From contig CBDBLZ010000021.1 of assembly GCA_965207385.1 (NCBI GenBank), positions 620,001-684,000 on the forward strand: a stretch of 64,000 nt of DNA, read 5' to 3'. The notes beneath the pieces were generated by a model. The model ran no database searches. It was not told the origin of the DNA and saw only the letters and a program-made list of their open reading frames with translations. Each line of letters opens with the position of its first letter. Within the stretch, counting starts at the first letter, position 1. Made by a program: the position numbers and the translations under genes. This DNA comes from CAZXEU01 sp965207385 (GTDB lineage Bacteria; Bacteroidota; Rhodothermia; Rhodothermales; Bin80). Below, in pieces: positions 56,669 to 64,000 of this stretch.

Positions 56669-57334
56669 GCGCTGTCCAGACGATGACGCCGAATCGGTCG
56701 CCGACATGCTGCTTGAAGATGCTTTTTCCACGCTGGCCGAAAAAGCTTTCCCAACCCAGCTAGCGCCGACTTTGTTCAATCTTGATCGGGACACGGATCC
56801 CTGTTGCGCCCGCACCAATGCTGCGGACTCGCGCCGGCACTTTCGGCGGATTTATCCTGACGCTACGTGTCTCGCCCGGAGTAATTCCTGCTGCCAGAGG
56901 CGCCGAGCCCATAGGGCTGCCGATTCTCGGGCGCGGCGGTTATGGCAAAGGCCCGGCTGTAAGCCTTTGTTTTAGATGGGAGGGCGGCGAGCTTCGTGCA
57001 CAGTTCCGTGCACGCGCCAATTGGCGCGCGCCGAGATCTTGGCTTCCGTGCACTCTTTATGAGATGCGTTTGCTGCCGTTGTGGCAACGCGTCATGCGGA
57101 CCGCAGATTCGTAAAATCCCGGATCCATCCCTTACTGCCAATACCGTTGAATTGACCGTGCCCCCGGCATGGGGCAAGTGAACGCCCGGTGGGTCCGAGT
57201 CGCTGCGCGGCAGCGCTCGACAGGGGCGCCGAGATTCGGGTCGTAGCGCCGTAGCGCGTTCGGACAGTCGATTGATCCACACCTAGCGGGTGCCTGGCTT
57301 GAGAACAAAGCGCCGTGATTCGCCGCACCTGTGC
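56669..57334. other. Intergenic stretch upstream of the LysC-LysA gene
   Basis: 666 bases between lysC-lysA (start) and the radical SAM gene (end). Open frames are short, arginine-rich and without family features. Contains the 16-base palindrome at 57013-57028 and probably the lysC-lysA promoter. No lysine riboswitch-like structure was recognised. Confidence 0.5.
57013..57028. repeat. Perfect 16-base palindrome
   Basis: CGCGCCAATTGGCGCG is identical on both strands. It lies in the noncoding gap between the LysC-LysA and radical SAM genes, flanked by further GC alternation (GCA before, CGCC after). Could be an operator for a homodimeric regulator or a chance GC-rich palindrome. Confidence 0.4.
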
Positions 57335-59071
57335 CTAAACGCTCACACTGCTCGTACGGGTTTGACCGCGGACTGCGAGCCGAAACGCCGTCAGACTCTC
57401 GGCAATCCCATCCCCGGCGTGACGGAATTCCTCGGGGATGGCGCGCTGGTGCGCCTTTGCACGTTGCAGCGCTTCCTGAACGAACTCGTCTGAAATCGCT
57501 GGTGTACCGTCAGACCCCGAACTGACTTCATTGAGCGATGCCAACTCCGATTTCAGGTACGCCTTGAATTCCCGCAAGACCGTCTGCTGACGCGTGAGCT
57601 TCTCGCAGTGATAGCCCATGGCGGCGAGGCGGATTGCCAGTGGCAACAATCGCGGATGCTCCTTGGAGACCTTGGCGATGTAGCGTGAAAACACTGGCAA
57701 CTGGTTCGGTGTTAGGCGCCTCCGGATCCCCATGATGCTCAAATAGAGCAGGTGTTCGCTAACCGGTTTGTACAGGTGCGGCACCGGATTGAGATTTTCC
57801 AGGAGGGTCAGGCAGCGGTCGAAATAATTCTCCAGCGTTGAATCGTAGATGGTTCCGACGACCCGCAGGTATCCTTTCACCAGCGTCGCCGGATCCATCT
57901 GCGGCTTGAAGTTCAGGGCAGTAGCATCGATTTCGACGGGTTTGTCCAACAACCGGTTCTCACGTTCCAGCCTTGCCCACAGGTTCGTTCCCTTGAGCGC
58001 GGTCAGCAGCCCGACCAGCGCGATAGGAATGCCTGTCTCCTGTATGAATTCGATCTGGGAGTCGAAAGCATTGTCGTCGTCGTCATCGAGACCGAGGATG
58101 AAGCCGCCCATGACCATCATTCCCTTCTGCTGAATCTTGCGCACAGACGCGGACAGGTAGTTGTCGTTGCGCATGTCGAGGTTCTGGGGCTTCTTCATCT
58201 TCTTGAGGGCCTTCGGGTTGGGCGTCTCAATGCCCACGAAAACCGAGTCGAAGCCGGCATTGATCATGTTGTCCATCAGGTCGTTCATCCGGACGAGATT
58301 GATGCTCGCTTCGGTGAACAGCGAATACGGATGGCGACGCTCCCTCTGCCATTCGGCGATCACAGGCAGAAGCCTCGAAACCTCGCGCTTGTTTCCGATG
58401 AAATTGTCATCGACCAGGAAAAGCGGTCCCCGCCAGCCCAGTTCGTACAGGTGGTCGAACTCGGCTACCATCTGCTCCGGCGTTTTTGTTCGGGACACGC
58501 GGCCGTACAGCTTCGTGATGTCGCAGAACTCGCAGTCGAACGGACATCCCCGCGAGAACTGCAGACACATCGAGTGATACTCGTTCATGTCGATGAGTTC
58601 AAATCGGGGAACCGGAGACAGGGTCACATCGGGCCTTCTCGGTGCACGATAGACGGCGCGCGCGCTCCCGTTTTCCAGGTCGCGAAGAAAGGGGACGAAG
58701 GTCTCCTCGACCTCGTCGAGCACGAAATGATCGACCCCCTCTATCTCTTCATGAAATGTGGTCGGATGGGGTCCGCCGGCAATCACCGGTACCCGTGCGC
58801 GGTTGCAACGCTCTACGACCTGCTCGAGCGAGGGGCGCTGCGGAATCATGGTCGATGTGAACGCCAGATCCGCCCACTCCAGGTCGTCGTCCTCGAGTGG
58901 GGTCACGTTGAGATCGACCACGCGCAGGGCGTACCGGGCCGGGAACATGGCGGCGAGGGTGAGCAGGCCGAGCGGAGGAAACGCAGCCTTGATGCCCAGC
59001 AGGTCCAGGGCGTAATTGTTGCCCCAGTAAGTAGGAGGGTGCTTCGGGTATATGAGGAGGGCATTCGGCAT
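57335..59071 (-). CDS. B12-binding radical SAM protein (DUF4070-type)
   Basis: A 578-residue protein. An N-terminal cobalamin-binding Rossmann-type domain (LLIYPKHPPTYWG, LGLLTLAAMFPARYALRVVDLN, VIAGGPHPTTF) precedes the radical SAM core with the cluster motif SRGCPFDCEFCDI (CxxxCxxC) near residue 173, the DDNFIGNK motif and GFILGLDDDDDNAFDSQIEFI. The C-terminal part resembles DUF4070 and ends in a charged helix. This architecture is shared with HpnP/HpnR-type hopanoid methylases and several other B12 enzymes, so the substrate is not assignable. No hopanoid genes are nearby. Confidence 0.88.
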   Translation of the reverse strand: MPNALLIYPKHPPTYWGNNYALDLLGIKAAFPPLGLLTLAAMFPARYALRVVDLNVTPLEDDDLEWADLAFTSTMIPQRPSLEQVVERCNRARVPVIAGGPHPTTFHEEIEGVDHFVLDEVEETFVPFLRDLENGSARAVYRAPRRPDVTLSPVPRFELIDMNEYHSMCLQFSRGCPFDCEFCDITKLYGRVSRTKTPEQMVAEFDHLYELGWRGPLFLVDDNFIGNKREVSRLLPVIAEWQRERRHPYSLFTEASINLVRMNDLMDNMINAGFDSVFVGIETPNPKALKKMKKPQNLDMRNDNYLSASVRKIQQKGMMVMGGFILGLDDDDDNAFDSQIEFIQETGIPIALVGLLTALKGTNLWARLERENRLLDKPVEIDATALNFKPQMDPATLVKGYLRVVGTIYDSTLENYFDRCLTLLENLNPVPHLYKPVSEHLLYLSIMGIRRRLTPNQLPVFSRYIAKVSKEHPRLLPLAIRLAAMGYHCEKLTRQQTVLREFKAYLKSELASLNEVSSGSDGTPAISDEFVQEALQRAKAHQRAIPEEFRHAGDGIAESLTAFRLAVRGQTRTSSVSV

Positions 59072-60023
59072 GATTCAGCCGGCGCGCGTGCTGCAGGTAT
59101 GGCCGGGGACGCCGGCGCCGGGAATATCGCGTTCGCGCAGTCTCTTCATGTCTACTTTGCCGCGCCAGTCCGTTTCGAAATGAAGGGCGGGCCCGAAACG
59201 GAAGCAGAACACATGCCGTACCCAAGCAAGGTCACGTCGTTACATGCCGAGTTGCGGGTGGAAGACCAGATGTTCTTTCCGGCAGAGCGATCGGACGGCA
59301 GAATCATGGATACGGCTAAAAAAGGGGATCTGTCTGCGTAAGTTCCCGGGTCCCGGTAGCTGTGGTGACCTCGCGGACCCGCTTGTGCCCCACTCGCGGG
59401 AGTGCAAAGACCATCGACTTCGTCTGCCATTGCTCTTCGATTCCGCCTACACGGTGCGCGGTGGATCGCGAAAACATTCTCGACGGCCGGCACGGCGTGC
59501 TGCACATCGGGATCGGCCCCGGTCCCGGACTGCAAGCTATTCTCCAGAGCGGTCTGCCACGCTTTGGCAAGCGCGCCGTAAGGATACGAACCGGTGCCAT
59601 AATTCAAGAGCCTCTTACCGTTCGTCCCACGATTGCCTTCCGTTCCGTGGATGAACCCTAAGAATGGCGGAAGGGAACGCGCCCTGCACGCCATCCCACG
59701 CTCGTTGTGAGATTATATGCGATTACGCGGGATTGCGCAAGAACTCGCGGGAGGACAAAGACGCGTGGCCACTGCCATGCAATACCGTGATACCGAAGAT
59801 TTGCAGCCACGCGCGGTCTGGGCTGTTTCTGGCGGCAGGCCCGAGGTCCCAGCAAGAGCTTCAGACTGCAGGCGGGCAGGACCTCTACATTCGCCGTCCT
59901 CCGCAATAGGGAACCGTGGAGTTCGCGGCAGGGATTCGGACCGCGCCGGATGGCTGATTTGCACCTGGCGGAAGTCCTTTGTTCCTTGCAGGAGCATTTC
60001 CGCAAGAAGCCGGAACTGGATGC
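59072..60023. other. Intergenic stretch without supported gene
   Basis: 952 bases between the radical SAM gene start and the WYL regulator. Several frames of 80-180 codons exist on both strands, all with Arg/Pro/Ser-rich shadow-like composition and no motif; the longest (59152-59694, minus) has balanced residues only in short runs. No tRNA, RNase P or tmRNA features were recognised. A decayed gene is possible. Confidence 0.5.
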
Positions 60024-60968
60024 ATGATGAAGCACCGGCGGCGCCTGGCGCTCATACCGGAACTTGAATCCGAGGGGTGGCACCGTGCGGCTGACCTGGC
60101 CAGCCGTTTCGGCGTCAGCATTCGGACCATCTACAGGGACCTGGCCGCGCTGCAGCGCGAAGGACTTCCGGTCATGGCCGTGCCTGGTAGGGGTTATCGT
60201 CTGCAGGCAGACTTCTTCTTGCCTCCCGTAACCTTGACAGCGGATGAAGCGGTGGTGCTCTTACAGGCCATCCACCTGGCAGACAGGCGGAGGGCGATTA
60301 CCCACCAGGCCGCCGCAGAATCGGTTCGCGTCAAGCTCCATTCAGGGCTGCCGGATCGGCTGCAAGAATCGGTACGGAGACTTGAAAACGCCTGGCAGCT
60401 GGTTCCGATCAACCTGTTTGACGATCCCGCGGAACTGATCGGCGTCGAGATCCTGAACCAGGCTCTCGTGGAGCGGCAAGCCATCCGTGGCAAATTGCGT
60501 AGCGGTCGCGCCGTAGACCTCGAACCGTACGCGCTGAGTCACGTCGGTGGCGCCTGGCAGCTTGTAGGCCTGGAGCGCGAAGGGGGTGTGGTGCGTCACT
60601 ATCGACTGGCGGACATTGTGGAATTCCAGCTTCTGGGAGACAGCTTCGAGAGACCGCCGGCTTATCGCCAGGTTACTGTGCCAGAGCCTGCCAGGGAGAA
60701 AACAACCGTGCGCGTGCAATTCGGGCATCCGGCCGCATACTGTGTCAGACAAGTTCCCTCGCCGTACCTGGAATCCATGGAAGAACTGCCCGAGGGATTG
60801 ATCCTGGTGCTGCAAGTAGATCGCGAGGCGGAACTCATGCCATGGCTGTTGAGCTGGGGGGCACATGCACGCGTATTGTCACCAGCCTCGCTCAAGCACA
60901 GGCTGGCTGCGGAGGCGGCCGCAATCGCCGATCGGTACAGGGATGAGCCGGTGCTGCTTCGAATGTAA
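60024..60968 (+). CDS. HTH/WYL-domain (YafY-like) transcriptional regulator
   Basis: A 314-residue regulator. The N-terminal winged helix-turn-helix (about 10-65) shows HRAADLASRFGVSIRTIYRDLAAL, the hallmark of YafY/DeoR-like proteins. The WYL domain (about 140-220) has HYRLADIVEF and LEPYALSHVGGAWQLVGL, with the W-Y-L core substituted here. A C-terminal WCX-like region follows. WYL proteins often sense ligands or nucleic acid. ATG 60024 and 60027 are equivalent. rarA begins 12 bases after its stop, so co-transcription is likely. Confidence 0.9.
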   Translation: MMKHRRRLALIPELESEGWHRAADLASRFGVSIRTIYRDLAALQREGLPVMAVPGRGYRLQADFFLPPVTLTADEAVVLLQAIHLADRRRAITHQAAAESVRVKLHSGLPDRLQESVRRLENAWQLVPINLFDDPAELIGVEILNQALVERQAIRGKLRSGRAVDLEPYALSHVGGAWQLVGLEREGGVVRHYRLADIVEFQLLGDSFERPPAYRQVTVPEPAREKTTVRVQFGHPAAYCVRQVPSPYLESMEELPEGLILVLQVDREAELMPWLLSWGAHARVLSPASLKHRLAAEAAAIADRYRDEPVLLRM

Positions 60969-60980
60969 GGGTAGCTTCTC

Positions 60981-62357
60981 GTGAAGGATCTTTTTGCCGA
61001 AGCTGAAAAGCGCCACCGGTTAAGGGCTGCACCTCTCGCCGACCGCATGCGGCCGCGCGAACTGGGCGAGTTCGAGGGTCAGGAGCGTATTCTGGGCCGC
61101 GGGAAGCTGCTGCGCCGAGCCATCGAGGCCGACAGGATCCGCTCTCTAATACTGTTCGGGCCTCCCGGTACGGGCAAGACCACGCTTGCGCGCGTAATAG
61201 CCCGCACCACGCGTGCGCACTTTGCTACGCTCAATGCGGTAATGTCCGGAGTAAAGGATATTCGTGTTGCGACCGAGCAGGCCGATGAACGGCTGCGCAT
61301 GCACGGCAGGCGCACCATTATGTTTGTAGACGAGGTGCACCGCTTCAACAAGGCCCAACAGGATGCCCTACTGCCAAGTGTCGAAAGCGGGACCATCGTC
61401 TTTATCGGCGCTACGACGGAGAATCCGTACTTCGAGGTCATAAAGGCGCTGGTGAGCCGATCGCGCGTATTTGAATTCCGGCCCCTGGAAGAAGTCCACC
61501 TGAAGAAGCTGGCGATACGCGCCCTGTCAGATGCACGGGGGTATGCGGACCGGCAGGTCGCACTGGAAGACGAAGCGCTCGAGCACCTGGTCCACACATC
61601 GGGAGGCGACGCTCGCTCGCTGCTCAACGCCTTGGAACTTGCCGTTGAAACGACGCCCCCCGGTCCGGAAGGTACCGTGCACGTTACGCTGGACGTTGCG
61701 GAAGACAGCATTCAGCAGCGTGCTGTTCTGTATGACCGGGACGGGGATGCCCACTACGATACCATCAGCGCGTTTATCAAGAGTATGAGAGGCAGCGATC
61801 CCGATGCCGCGCTGTACTGGATGGCACGAATGCTGTATGCAGGGGAAGATCCGCGCTATATCCTGCGCCGGATGCTGGTTTTTGCCGCCGAAGACGTAGG
61901 TCTGGCGGATCCCCGGTGCCTGCAGGTGGCTGCGAGTGCGGCGCAGGCATTCGAATACGTGGGTATGCCCGAGGGCCAGTACCTGCTTGCTGAATGCTGC
62001 CTATACCTGGCCACCGCCCCCAAGAGCAATAGTACCAAGGCGTACTTTGGCGCCTTGCGGCACGTAAGGAGCGAGGATGGTGGTGCTGTACCAGATGCTC
62101 TCAAGGATGCTTCGAGGGATAGCTCGGAACTTGGCCATGGAAAGGGATACCGCTACCCCCACGACCATGCCTACCACTACGTGCCTGCTCAGTATCTTCC
62201 GTCCGGCATGCTAGGTACATACTTTTACGAACCGGGCGCAATGGGTTTTGAGAAGTCCATTCGGGACCGGCTGGACTGGTGGCGTAAGCAAGATTTGGAA
62301 GCGGGCCTTGACAAGCGAAGCCGGCACTACTCGGCTGAAAAGCAGCGTGACCAATAG
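60981..62357 (+). CDS. rarA: Replication-associated recombination protein A
   Basis: AAA+ ATPase of 458 residues that acts at blocked replication forks (MgsA/RarA family). Walker A GPPGTGKTTLA, Walker B IMFVDEVHRFNKAQQDALLP, sensor 1 FIGATTENPYFE, and the C-terminal motifs DGDAHYDTISAFIKSMRGSDPDAAL and EDVGLADP plus YRYPHDH. Start GTG 60981. The TRAP permease gene begins 3 bases after its stop, so the regulator, rarA and TRAP genes are closely stacked. Confidence 0.96.
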   Translation: MKDLFAEAEKRHRLRAAPLADRMRPRELGEFEGQERILGRGKLLRRAIEADRIRSLILFGPPGTGKTTLARVIARTTRAHFATLNAVMSGVKDIRVATEQADERLRMHGRRTIMFVDEVHRFNKAQQDALLPSVESGTIVFIGATTENPYFEVIKALVSRSRVFEFRPLEEVHLKKLAIRALSDARGYADRQVALEDEALEHLVHTSGGDARSLLNALELAVETTPPGPEGTVHVTLDVAEDSIQQRAVLYDRDGDAHYDTISAFIKSMRGSDPDAALYWMARMLYAGEDPRYILRRMLVFAAEDVGLADPRCLQVAASAAQAFEYVGMPEGQYLLAECCLYLATAPKSNSTKAYFGALRHVRSEDGGAVPDALKDASRDSSELGHGKGYRYPHDHAYHYVPAQYLPSGMLGTYFYEPGAMGFEKSIRDRLDWWRKQDLEAGLDKRSRHYSAEKQRDQ

Positions 62358-62360
62358 CAC

Positions 62361-62987
62361 ATGCAGCGCTGGTTGAAATTTGCTGATCGCGTGGACCGCC
62401 TCAACGGGCGCATCGGTCGGTTTGTCTCGTGGCTGGCGTTGCTGATGGTGCTGGTTGGGGCCTACAATGCCGTGGTTCGTTACCTGGCCGGGTTCTCAAG
62501 CATCGACGGCGATTCGGCCACGGGATTCGGCCGCATTCTCAAAGCTGTTGGCGAGCTGGCCCTTCCGCTGAATTCCAACATGTTTATTGAACTCCAATGG
62601 TATCTGTTCAGCATCATTTTTCTGCTGGGTGCCGCATACGGTCTCCGGTGCGGGGCGCACGTGCGTGTCGATGTCCTATACCAGCGCTTGTCGCCCCGCA
62701 ACCGTGCGCGGATCGACGTAGTGGGGGCTGCCTTCTTCCTGCTTCCTTTCTGCGTCCTTATGGCTTTTGCCTCCTGGCCGTTTGTGGTGGAGTCCTGGGC
62801 TGTGCTTGAAGTCTCTCCTGATCCAGGCGGGCTGCCCCGCTATCCGCTGCTGACCGTCATTCCGGTGGCGTTCCTTCTGTTGGCGTTGCAGGGACTGGCA
62901 CAGCTGGTCCGGAGCGTCTCCGCGCTGCGCTCGACGGTTTCCGGTAGCACCTCCACTCAGCCGTTCGAGCAACGTCATGGGATATGA
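62361..62987 (+). CDS. TRAP transporter small permease (DctQ)
   Basis: A 208-residue membrane protein with four hydrophobic segments and the DctQ landmark LRCGAHVRVDVLYQRLSPRNR. It is unusual in size: the segment of about 55 residues between helices 1 and 2 (SSIDGDSATGFGRILKAVGELALPLN) is longer than in the common 150-180-residue proteins, but the same insert is known for the mannitol/chloroaromatic subfamily of larger DctQ proteins. Overlaps the large permease start by 11 bases. Confidence 0.9.
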   Translation: MQRWLKFADRVDRLNGRIGRFVSWLALLMVLVGAYNAVVRYLAGFSSIDGDSATGFGRILKAVGELALPLNSNMFIELQWYLFSIIFLLGAAYGLRCGAHVRVDVLYQRLSPRNRARIDVVGAAFFLLPFCVLMAFASWPFVVESWAVLEVSPDPGGLPRYPLLTVIPVAFLLLALQGLAQLVRSVSALRSTVSGSTSTQPFEQRHGI

Positions 62988-64000
62988 GTGGCTTGCGCCG
63001 CTGATGTTTGCGGCGGCACTCTTGTTCATTTTTTCCGGTTACCCGGTAGCGTTTGCCCTGGGCGGAGTATCGCTGGTGTTTGCCGTGATCGGCGTTCTGG
63101 TCGGCTACTTCGACTGGCACCTGATGCTCGCTCTTCCGGACCGTTTGTTCGGCATCATGTCGAATTATGTTCTTCTGGCGGTGCCGTTCTTCATTTTCAT
63201 GGGCACGATGCTGGAAAAGAGCCGGTTGGCCGAGGACCTGCTGAAGACGATCGGGCTGTTGTTCGGTCCCGTTCGCGGAGGATTGGCTCTCGCCGTGGTA
63301 TTCGTGGGTGCGCTTCTGGCCGCGGCAACGGGCGTAGTGGGTGCCTCGGTCGTTGCCATGGGCATGATCTCACTGCCCATAATGATCCGGTATGGCTACT
63401 CCAAAGAACTTGCCACGGGCGTAATCACCGCCAGCGGAACCCTGGGGCAGATCATTCCGCCGAGCGTCGTCCTGGTGGTACTGGCCGACCAGCTCGGCAT
63501 CTCGGTGGGGGACCTCTTTATCGGAGCCCTGGTGCCGGGTGTTATCCTTGCAGGACTCTATGCCGTTTTTGCCGGTGCTGTGGCCCTCGTGCGGCCTGGC
63601 GCAGCGCCGGCCCTTCCCAGGGATGATCGGCAAGTCCCTGCGGCTGAGCTCGTCCGCCGCATCTTGCTGGTCATGTTCCCGCCACTGCTACTGATCGTGA
63701 TAGTGCTTGGCAGCATCTTTGCGGGAATTGCCACGCCAACGGAGTCCGGGGCACTTGGTGCGGTTGGAGCCATTCTGCTAGCCGCACTCAACAGGCGATT
63801 GAGCCGCAAGGCCCTTCGGGAAACCATGGAGGAAACGGCCAAGCTGACCACCATGGTGTTATTGCTGCTGGTGGGTTCAACGGCCTTTGCTCTGGTATTT
63901 CGGGGGCTCGACGGAGGATTCTGGATCGAGGACCTGTTGACGAGTTTGCCGGGCGGCGTCATAGGATTCCTGATAATCGCGAATCTGGCCATCTTCGTGC
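62977..64000 (+). CDS. TRAP transporter large permease (DctM), partial
   Basis: From ATG 62977 the frame stays open to the window edge (341 codons of a typical 430-440). Multi-pass membrane protein with the DctM features LLAVPFFIFMGTMLEKSRLAEDLL, ATGVVGASVVAMGMISLPIM, TASGTLGQIIPPSVVLVVLAD and ATPTESGALGAVGAILLA. It exchanges sodium with a solute delivered by a DctP receptor, which is not seen in the window. Substrate unknown; C-terminal part is beyond 64000. Confidence 0.96.
   Translation, partial: MGYEWLAPLMFAAALLFIFSGYPVAFALGGVSLVFAVIGVLVGYFDWHLMLALPDRLFGIMSNYVLLAVPFFIFMGTMLEKSRLAEDLLKTIGLLFGPVRGGLALAVVFVGALLAAATGVVGASVVAMGMISLPIMIRYGYSKELATGVITASGTLGQIIPPSVVLVVLADQLGISVGDLFIGALVPGVILAGLYAVFAGAVALVRPGAAPALPRDDRQVPAAELVRRILLVMFPPLLLIVIVLGSIFAGIATPTESGALGAVGAILLAALNRRLSRKALRETMEETAKLTTMVLLLLVGSTAFALVFRGLDGGFWIEDLLTSLPGGVIGFLIIANLAIFV

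Noticed and set aside
59152..59694. 180-codon minus-strand frame in the gap before the WYL regulator
   Set aside because: Low-complexity Arg/Ser-rich stretches, no motif; overlapping frames on the plus strand look equally random.

Overview
This 64 kb window looks like chromosomal DNA of a fairly GC-rich, free-living, probably marine or halophilic bacterium of the Bacteroidota/Rhodothermota side of the FCB group. The evidence is: a LamG protein ending in the FNPST-type C-terminal sorting domain typical of T9SS-bearing phyla; bacillithiol synthase BshA; secreted six-bladed beta-propellers beside small Cys-rich peptides; start codons that mostly lack a Shine-Dalgarno sequence; and planctomycete-like families (ThuA, DUF1501, DUF1549/1553) that also occur in Rhodothermota. 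The phylum is inferred; no rRNA gene is present. I found no tRNA, rRNA, CRISPR array, intact insertion sequence or prophage.

Layout. 1-3.3 kb: partial PhnP-like hydrolase, aroQ, a YdjM-like membrane protein and convergent nadE. 3.4-9.7 kb: an exported amidohydrolase, then a TPR/gluzincin-DUF4159-MoxR run. 9.7-16 kb (minus strand): a STAS protein, a beta-CASP nuclease, a TalC-type transaldolase, a GAF-SpoIIE phosphatase, a YfcE-like phosphoesterase and a UPF0173 hydrolase. 16-24 kb: a T9SS-type LamG protein, pdxJ, era, pdxB, an outer-membrane barrel, bshA and dihydrofolate reductase. 24-29.2 kb: a MamK-like actin, an AmiC-type amidase, thyA (with an apparent frameshift), a small unknown gene and a Tm-1-like protein. 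29.2-44.2 kb is accessory: a ThuA-dehydrogenase-cupredoxin lipoprotein, then two cassettes of Cys-rich secreted peptide(s), six-bladed propeller and membrane-tethered thioredoxin-fold protein. The cassettes bracket a DUF1553-DUF1501 pair. 44.2-51.2 kb: gamma-glutamyltransferase, ribBA, yajC, the SRP RNA, priA and a GNAT enzyme. 51.2-56.7 kb: a 31-residue membrane peptide coupled to a RoxA-like oxygenase, a Nudix-potassium channel pair and a LysC-LysA fusion. 57.3-64 kb: a B12 radical SAM protein, a WYL regulator, rarA and a TRAP transporter cut by the window end.

How the genes fit together. Core metabolism dominates: shikimate (aroQ), NAD (nadE), vitamin B6 (pdxJ, pdxB), riboflavin (ribBA), folate/thymidylate (dihydrofolate reductase, thyA), lysine (LysC-LysA) and bacillithiol (bshA). 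The SpoIIE phosphatase and STAS protein are likely parts of a partner-switching pathway. Secretion functions (SRP RNA, YajC, T9SS cargo) lie alongside.

The best candidate for an undescribed system is the duplicated cassette at 33.2-36.0 and 41.8-43.9 kb. Each has one or two exported peptides of about 50-60 mature residues with 6 or 8 cysteines, a propeller anchored by a lipobox or N-terminal helix, and an anchored thioredoxin-fold protein. Cassette B is tightly packed with overlapping or near-touching genes. It resembles, but is not the same as, the known pairing of NVEALA peptides with six-bladed propellers in Bacteroides.
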